Source: Coptodactyla brooksi
Lineage: Eukaryota > Arthropoda > Insecta > Coleoptera > Scarabaeidae
Length of the DNA: 23,380 nt
Direction of reading: 5' to 3'
Assembly: GCA_033557675.1 (NCBI GenBank)
Contig: JAWQRM010000384.1
Location: 1-23,380 of the forward strand
In this document: in pieces, positions 18,578 to 23,380 of the stretch
Numbering within the stretch: position 1 is the first letter of the stretch
How the letters are laid out: the number at the start of each line of letters is the position of its first letter
Position numbers and translations under genes: made by a program
Notes under the pieces: model-generated
Seen by the model: the letters and a program-made list of their open reading frames with translations, nothing else
The model's database searches: none
Told to the model about the DNA's origin: nothing

Positions 18578-18883
18578 GCTGTTATTTTAAAGTTAAGCGG
18601 CTGTAAATTGAAAATCTGTACTAATACGATATATTTGAAGAAATAATTTGTTAAATAATACAGTAATGCAAAGATAGACAAATTGGTGAGAATATGTTGC
18701 AAATAAATTAAAGAAAATTATTAAATTTAATACAAAAATTTTTTTGAAATTTATGTACAATTCACTAAATAATCATTTTATGCAAGGATTCCAAGCGGTT
18801 TCCAAAAAACAGTTGAACATAGCTAGAAGGTGTTACATCAAAAATGCTTAGAATTTTCAAAAGAATCGGAATATGTAAAAATA

Positions 18884-18949
18884 TACAGAGTGTACCATTC
18901 AAACAAAATATAACTTTGGTTCGCCACCGGTTTTTGAAATCACCCTGCA
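18884..18949. repeat. Possible nested 66-bp repeat with TACAGRGTG ends
   Basis: TACAGAGTG (18884-18892) and CACCCTGCA (18941-18949) are inverse matches at 7 of 9 positions. ACAGGGTG-type ends are frequent in insect DNA transposons. Similar words occur alone at 9785-9793 and 22402-22410. It sits inside the piggyBac-like element. Confidence 0.35.
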
Positions 18950-19422
18950 TAATGAAAATAATTTTAAAACATAGCCTATTCAAATATCTATCACACCACA
19001 ATTTTTTTCTGAAAATTAGAAACCATTCATATATAATCATCTACCCCACCTTGATTGCAGCATCCAAGCACCCTATACATATATAAATATCCCTTTATAT
19101 AACTTGGTTAAAAATTTCGAGCAAAATATTGAATGTAGAATAAAGTTACTTACCATAATAATAATAAAAACAGTGTAATAAACGCTCTTTACGCACAAAA
19201 CCAATGAAACCGTAGATAGTCGCGCGGGGGACCACTGTCAACCACAACGATCAAATCATAACTAAGAATACAAGAAGTACTTTTTATCCTAAACTTATTC
19301 TTAGAAAGAGCTAATGGAAAGTACCTAGTAGGGCAATCCTCAAATATTTTTCGTAGAAAAGATATAACATCCATAAAACTGGTGGGTGACACCTGTCCCC
19401 CGCACGCCTAACGCAGGGTTAA

Positions 19423-21479
19423 CTAGTAACTAATAGAAGAAAAAGTTTTATGTAGCCTTCAAAATGCACATTCCAACGATGGTTTAAAATTTTACCTAAC
19501 TTAATAAACAACTAAGACACAAACATTTTTTTAAATATCGAATATCCGCCATATTGGCTAAAATAGGCGCCATCTTGAAAAATGGTTCAAAGAAAAATTG
19601 TAGATATACCCTACATATATACATAATTTGATAATCCACTTGTGAAGTTATTCATAGTTTTCATAGGCCATTGTAAAATTTGGGGTAATTCAGTTTGTTA
19701 GTTAATAATTCATAAACCCTTGAAAGTTGCGTCCGTCTACTATGAGGAAATAGTCAAAGAAATCGCCTTTTATCTCTCTAATCGATTCACAAGCAACTAT
19801 CACTTTTAAATACAACTAAAGTTGCATTTAAATATCAATATATCAATAATATTTATACCAATTATAGTTTCTGCATTGCAGTATAATAACAAGAAAATGT
19901 GTCCACTCTTTATATCTACATGCTGAACTTAAACCGTCACTAAAATTTTTGGAGCGTAAATACTGTATAGTACTGTCATATAATATTGTGATAATATTAT
20001 GATAATAATACTATGATTACTTAATTTATTATTAATTTTTAGTTATTTAGCGCCTACAATAAATGATTAGAACATATGATTTTCTTTTCTATATAAGAGT
20101 TACTAAATGAAGAGGATTCAAAACCTGCACTGTTTTATACTACTTACTATTGCACTGCCCTATATTAATACGGAAGAAAACTACAGATGGACAACAATTT
20201 TTAATTCAGAAATAAGGTAGTATACATTCGAATTAGGCGTAATTATCTTGATATATTCTTTTAGTAAACAGCGTTGAAGAATTTAAAAATGTATTAATTG
20301 AAAGCAATACATGGAAAGAAGTGGTACAGAATATCAAATTTTTTGCTACTTATTTAAGCCATATTTGAATATTGCTTAATTTTGTGTTTAGTTAATATCA
20401 CCTGATAATCATTGATTCTTAATTATTATTTACCTATAAAACATAAAACATTTTTTTTTATTTTTTGTCTATGCACAAAACATTTATACATATATATATA
20501 TATATACCTATGTATATATATATATATATATATATATAAATATATACCTATTTAATTACTGATATTTCATAATTACGGTTTCAATAAAGTAGTGAAAATT
20601 AGTACATATAAGTAGGCAATAAAGTAAAGTAGTAAATTTTGTAATTGTCAGATGTTCATTAATTATTTAAATTAAAAATATTATTATATTTCGCTATGAT
20701 AGTACAATAGTTAGTTTTCATATGTACACGATCACCAACCGACAAATGTGGCTAAAGTGATTAGTCTCAGATCAACTAGATTTATTTCACATCTCTATTG
20801 ATTTTCAACTATACTAAACGATAGAGAACTATTGACACGGAGGTAATCATTGTTGTAAACAATTCTCTTGTTTGAGAAAGCGGAAGTCTGTGGTCTCGTG
20901 GTCACTAAAACTAACAAACATCTCAACCTCAACAAGACTGTTTTGGAACTCAACACGTGTTTCGGTTTATCTAACTATTTTAACTATATATTTCGGTTTA
21001 TTTAACTTTATCTATCTTGCTTCAGGGAAATGAATACTACAACTTTGAATAATTTTCTTATTGCCCATTATCGCCTTATATTAAACTGTTAACATTTGTT
21101 TATGTACCGAATGTTGTCCAAATTGTAATTTCCAGCACCCCCTTTACATATTTCATTTCAAACGCTTTCACTCGCGTTTAGACTTTCATTAATCACCAGG
21201 ACCAGCACATAAATGGATTAGCCTGCATCGAAACACAGTTTTCTATACTGTAATTTTCATTATTCTCAGTATTTCATATTTGCAAAAAAAAAGATATTTT
21301 AAATTAACTGAACATATTTGAAGACTTTCTGTCCTGTCTATTATTACCCTTACATACTTCATTCTTTCGATTGATTACGCTTGAGTCCCATCTAGCCCTT
21401 TAATCAGTATTATTCAACCCAATGTTTGCGGATTAATTCTGGAAGTTATTGTTAAACCGATCGTATATATTTTTAACTA
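19423..21479. other. No gene recognised; AT-rich
   Basis: I see no domain in any frame. The stretch is AT-rich, with a compound TA microsatellite at 20491-20538 and short ATAATATT-type repeats near 19980. It lies where intron sequence of the minus-strand gene suggested at 22574-22758 would fall. Confidence 0.5.
20491..20538. repeat. Interrupted (TA)n microsatellite
   Basis: (TA)8 at 20491-20506 and (TA)13 at 20513-20538 are separated by CCTATG; ATATATACCTAT recurs at about 20542-20553. Confidence 0.9.
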
Positions 21480-21600
21480 TTCCACTGGATCAGAACTTTT
21501 CCACATTCATGATAGCTCGCCCATATAGTAACAAGAAAACCTTCGCCGTTAGTGTATTATCAAATACCAGACCTAAACACTTTTTATTATTATCGTTGTG
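21480..21600 (-). pseudogene. Small LINE reverse transcriptase fragment
   Basis: On the minus strand the frame reads KKCLGLVFDNTLTAKVFLLL then YGRAIMNVEKF before a stop and SSGIVKNIY. A block of the form YLG(L/V)xFDxxLTxKxH, followed some 15 residues on by KAxxxxxxLR, is the usual RT-thumb region of jockey-like LINEs. The His after LTAKV is missing and the following bases look shortened. It could belong to the same family as the fragment at 17065-17355, which is also on the minus strand and ends upstream of this domain, but they are 4 kb apart. Confidence 0.5.
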
Positions 21601-22420
21601 TGTATAGTGTCAAAACTAGAATTGGCTCCCTTCAAACTTCTACATTTTAGTAATGTATTCATAAATTCAAATAGATTTATATCAAATAAAAAATGGCATA
21701 ATGCAGGACTAGTGACTTTTAAGAAGTAATAACCAAAAAGATAGTAGCTAGTTAGGAATGGAGGAAGACAATGAATGATCTATAGTTTTCAAGGTATGAT
21801 AGAAAAGAGATACCCCTGTCAGATACTTCAATCAGAAATATCTTAATAATTTCATCAAAAATATTGGGCATCAACGACATCTAAAGTCAAGGAATGGACC
21901 TTAGTGCATAAACCTATATCTGCCGCAGTTCAGAGTAAGCATAATTAATTATTTTGTCATATTGCAAGCAAAGGAAACTTGGCATAACTATATCAATGCT
22001 TGTGGATGGTGTCATGATAGGTTAAGTGAGTTACAGCACTATGTTATATTATAGTTTGATAACAAAAGATTAAATTACAAATAATAAAAACGTCACTAAA
22101 AGGACGCTATACATATTGAAAGATAACATACTCCCGATGATAATCAAAATCTGTCAAAGGGAATATGGAAGAGCGAGAAGGCACATGTCAAAACAGACCT
22201 AAATTACTGACTTCAATGTATAAATATAGATAAGAGAGGGTTTTTTAAACTTTAAAATGATTGATGTGGAATGCAAATTTCATGTGCGACACAGTTGACG
22301 CGATTTATTTCGCGTATATGCAAAAATACATTTTTATTGGCTTTTTTCAGATTGCTGGCCATTTGAGTGTACGCCTGCACTCACATTTCAATATATCGAC
22401 AAACAGGGTGAATTAAAAGC
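21601..22420. other. No gene recognised
   Basis: AT-rich with no recognisable frame. I see no repeat above background. Confidence 0.5.
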
Positions 22421-22573
22421 ACTAATAATTCAGCTGACCGACGGGCGAGGATATGGAAAAAATTCCAAACGGGCACATCAATTCATGCATAATTATTGCC
22501 GATTTTCCTATATCAGCTTTTTTGTATATCAACGTAATACTAAATGCCCCTAGTATTGATTGGCTTGACTTAC

Positions 22574-22758
22574 CTAACACAGCCGAAAACAGGAAAACCG
22601 CTAGAACGATTTTGATCCATAGTAAATAAATTAGCGATGGTTTCATGTCGTCAACAATGTCATGTCTGTTTCTCACTATCACTAAGCAAAACCACTTACA
22701 CTTGGTAATATCACTGCGGTCACTTATTATACTTAAAGGGTCGAATGTGAATCCATTC
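22574..22758 (-). CDS. Candidate host exon encoding a signal peptide
   Basis: On the minus strand a pyrimidine-rich run GTGTTTCTTTTCAG ends at 22759, a strong 3' splice site, and GTGTTAG|GTAAGT at 22574/22573 is a near-ideal 5' splice site. Between them lies 185 bases with ATG at 22646-22644. From it the frame reads MKPSLIYLLWIKIVLAVFLF then SAVL and the first base of Gly. This is a basic start, a hydrophobic core and small residues at the end, as in a signal peptide. The intron phase is 1, common after signal peptides of secreted and Ig-type surface proteins in insects. The first 112 bases would be 5' UTR, though that frame is also open upstream. Without the splice the frame runs on to 22422 and loses character. 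The mature protein is not visible, so the gene cannot be named. The next exon should lie at lower coordinates. Confidence 0.5.
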
Positions 22759-22924
22759 CTGAAAAGAAACACAAAAAGCTGCAATTAATAAATCATATAT
22801 ATATAAATCACATAATATATATAATTTGATTAAAAAATATGCGGAGTTTTCTAATCCCGCGGACTGTATTTAAAATACAGCACAGTATTGAATACTGCGA
22901 ATAAAACAATCGTTTACATAAAAA

Positions 22925-23235
22925 AAACGTTTTCAAGAGGGCGGTGAAGATGTTAAAGACGACGATCGCCCTGGACGCTGCAACACATCAAGAACCGATG
23001 ACGATGTCGAAAAGGTAAAGAAACTGACTATGGTCAATTGTCAAATCTCATGCCAAGTAACTATCGGATGTGTTTGGGATGAGACGTGCCGCAGCAAAAT
23101 CTGATCCGAAATTGTTAAATTACGACCAAAAGTAGTACCAAATTGACATTGTTCAGGATTTGCCGAATGAAGGCAATGACCTATCATTTGTACGGATATA
23201 ACGTCAATACCAAGCACAATGGTCACATTGAAATC
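22925..23235 (+). pseudogene. Mariner transposase fragment
   Basis: From 22925 the frame reads KRFQEGGEDVKDDDRPGR, CNTSRTDDDVEKVKKL. In mariners the line is KRFxxGRxxVxDDxRxGRPSTS, part of the N-terminal helix-turn-helix region, here with Cys for Pro. After a frame change, LGMRRAAAKSDPKLLNYDQK (23074 on) then a stop and YQIDIVQDLPNE match the following linker. YHLYGYNVNTKHN (about 23178-23216) corresponds to the block after the first catalytic Asp (normally DExWVYGYDxETK), but the Asp-Glu itself is not preserved. About 60 residues of the second helix-turn-helix are shortened. The 5' end of the element is cut at 22924. The second and third catalytic positions would lie past 23235 and are not seen. 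Confidence 0.85.
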
Positions 23236-23238
23236 TTT

Positions 23239-23284
23239 GTAATCAACGGTGGTTGTCAGGATCGCCATGTAATAAACGGTGGTT
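23239..23284. repeat. Two 16-bp direct repeats, 30 bases apart
   Basis: GTAATCAACGGTGGTT (23239-23254) and GTAATAAACGGTGGTT (23269-23284) differ at one base. They follow the mariner remnant where conserved transposase sequence stops being recognisable. The rest of the window to 23380 holds nothing I can support. Confidence 0.75.
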
Positions 23285-23380
23285 CCATCAGTAGGGTAGA
23301 GGGTAAACGTCTCCGTTTAGGATGAGGGGTTTGTTAATGAAACATGGTTCACTGGGTTAAGTTCGTGTATTCAACTTATT

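Larger units (their letters stand above)
18511..19422. mobile_element. piggyBac-like non-autonomous element with subterminal repeats
   Basis: CCCTGCGTTAGGCG at 18515-18528 is repeated exactly in inverse at 19405-19418. The right end is followed by TTAA (19419-19422), and the left is preceded by CTAA (18511-18514), one base from TTAA. Ends that start with CCC next to TTAA are the hallmark of piggyBac-family elements. A second block is inverted too: AGGCGCGTGGGTGACAATTG then TCACCCA on the left (18551-18577), against AGGCGTGCGGGGGACAGGTG then TCACCCA reading inward from the right end. On the left the block is displaced 26 bases inward by a partial duplication of GCG(G)TTAGGCGCG. A third copy, GCGCGGGGGACCACTGTCAA, lies at about 19223. 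The 0.9-kb interior has no transposase. Confidence 0.75.

Noticed and set aside
18765..19086. 91- and 80-codon frames on opposite strands
   Set aside because: Both lie inside the piggyBac-like element, overlap each other and show no transposase motif.

Overview
The window looks like intergenic or intronic DNA from an arthropod nuclear genome, most likely an insect. It is AT-rich, has long (TA)n microsatellites, and has no long intact reading frame. Every recognisable protein similarity is to a transposable-element protein typical of insects: mariner and Tc1-like DDE transposases, non-LTR (LINE) reverse transcriptases and piggyBac-like ends. No bacterial gene layout, rRNA, tRNA or CRISPR array was seen. 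The species cannot be named from this sequence.

Layout, left to right. At 1-610 a hairpin and a (TA)20 tract precede the N-terminal part of a DUF4817/mariner-like transposase with a stop and an internal deletion. At 2583-3754 lies a decayed Tc1/mariner-type DDE transposase, followed by a direct repeat at 3771 and 4402. The stretch 4425-7237 has no gene but holds twin hairpins at 6843-6885. A mariner remnant with a mutated catalytic residue lies at about 7238-7950. At 8632-9169 is a large inverted repeat, and at 9562-9631 a smaller inverted repeat carrying a hammerhead-ribozyme-like core. At 9940-11635 (minus) is a 5'-truncated LINE reverse transcriptase, with a second dead DDE transposase directly beside it at about 11715-12210 (minus). 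The stretch 12211-16180 has no firm gene, one possible first exon at 14352-14431 and several hairpins. At 16185-16315 a small Tc1-type MITE abuts (TA)24. At 17065-17355 (minus) is a LINE fragment, followed by another inverted repeat of the GTCGAC family. At 18511-19422 is a piggyBac-like non-autonomous element. A small LINE fragment lies at about 21480-21600 (minus). At 22574-22758 (minus) is a credible host exon encoding a signal peptide. At 22925-23235 is the start of another dead mariner transposase.

The genes do not work together: this is a graveyard of unrelated mobile elements, none able to make a full protein. The best host-gene candidate is the minus-strand signal-peptide exon. It has a good acceptor and donor, and would imply that the gene-poor DNA to its left is intron.

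The most unusual pattern is a repeated architecture. At three loci (8632-9169, 9562-9631, 17508-17590) inverted copies carry a short motif of the form GAAAC-(2 to 4 nt)-GTCGA pointing outward in both directions. At 9597-9631 the motif comes with an upstream CTGATGA and a small stem, matching the conserved core of a type I hammerhead ribozyme. This could be a family of ribozyme-bearing retroelement ends, or only a shared repeat consensus. The evidence is sequence pattern alone.
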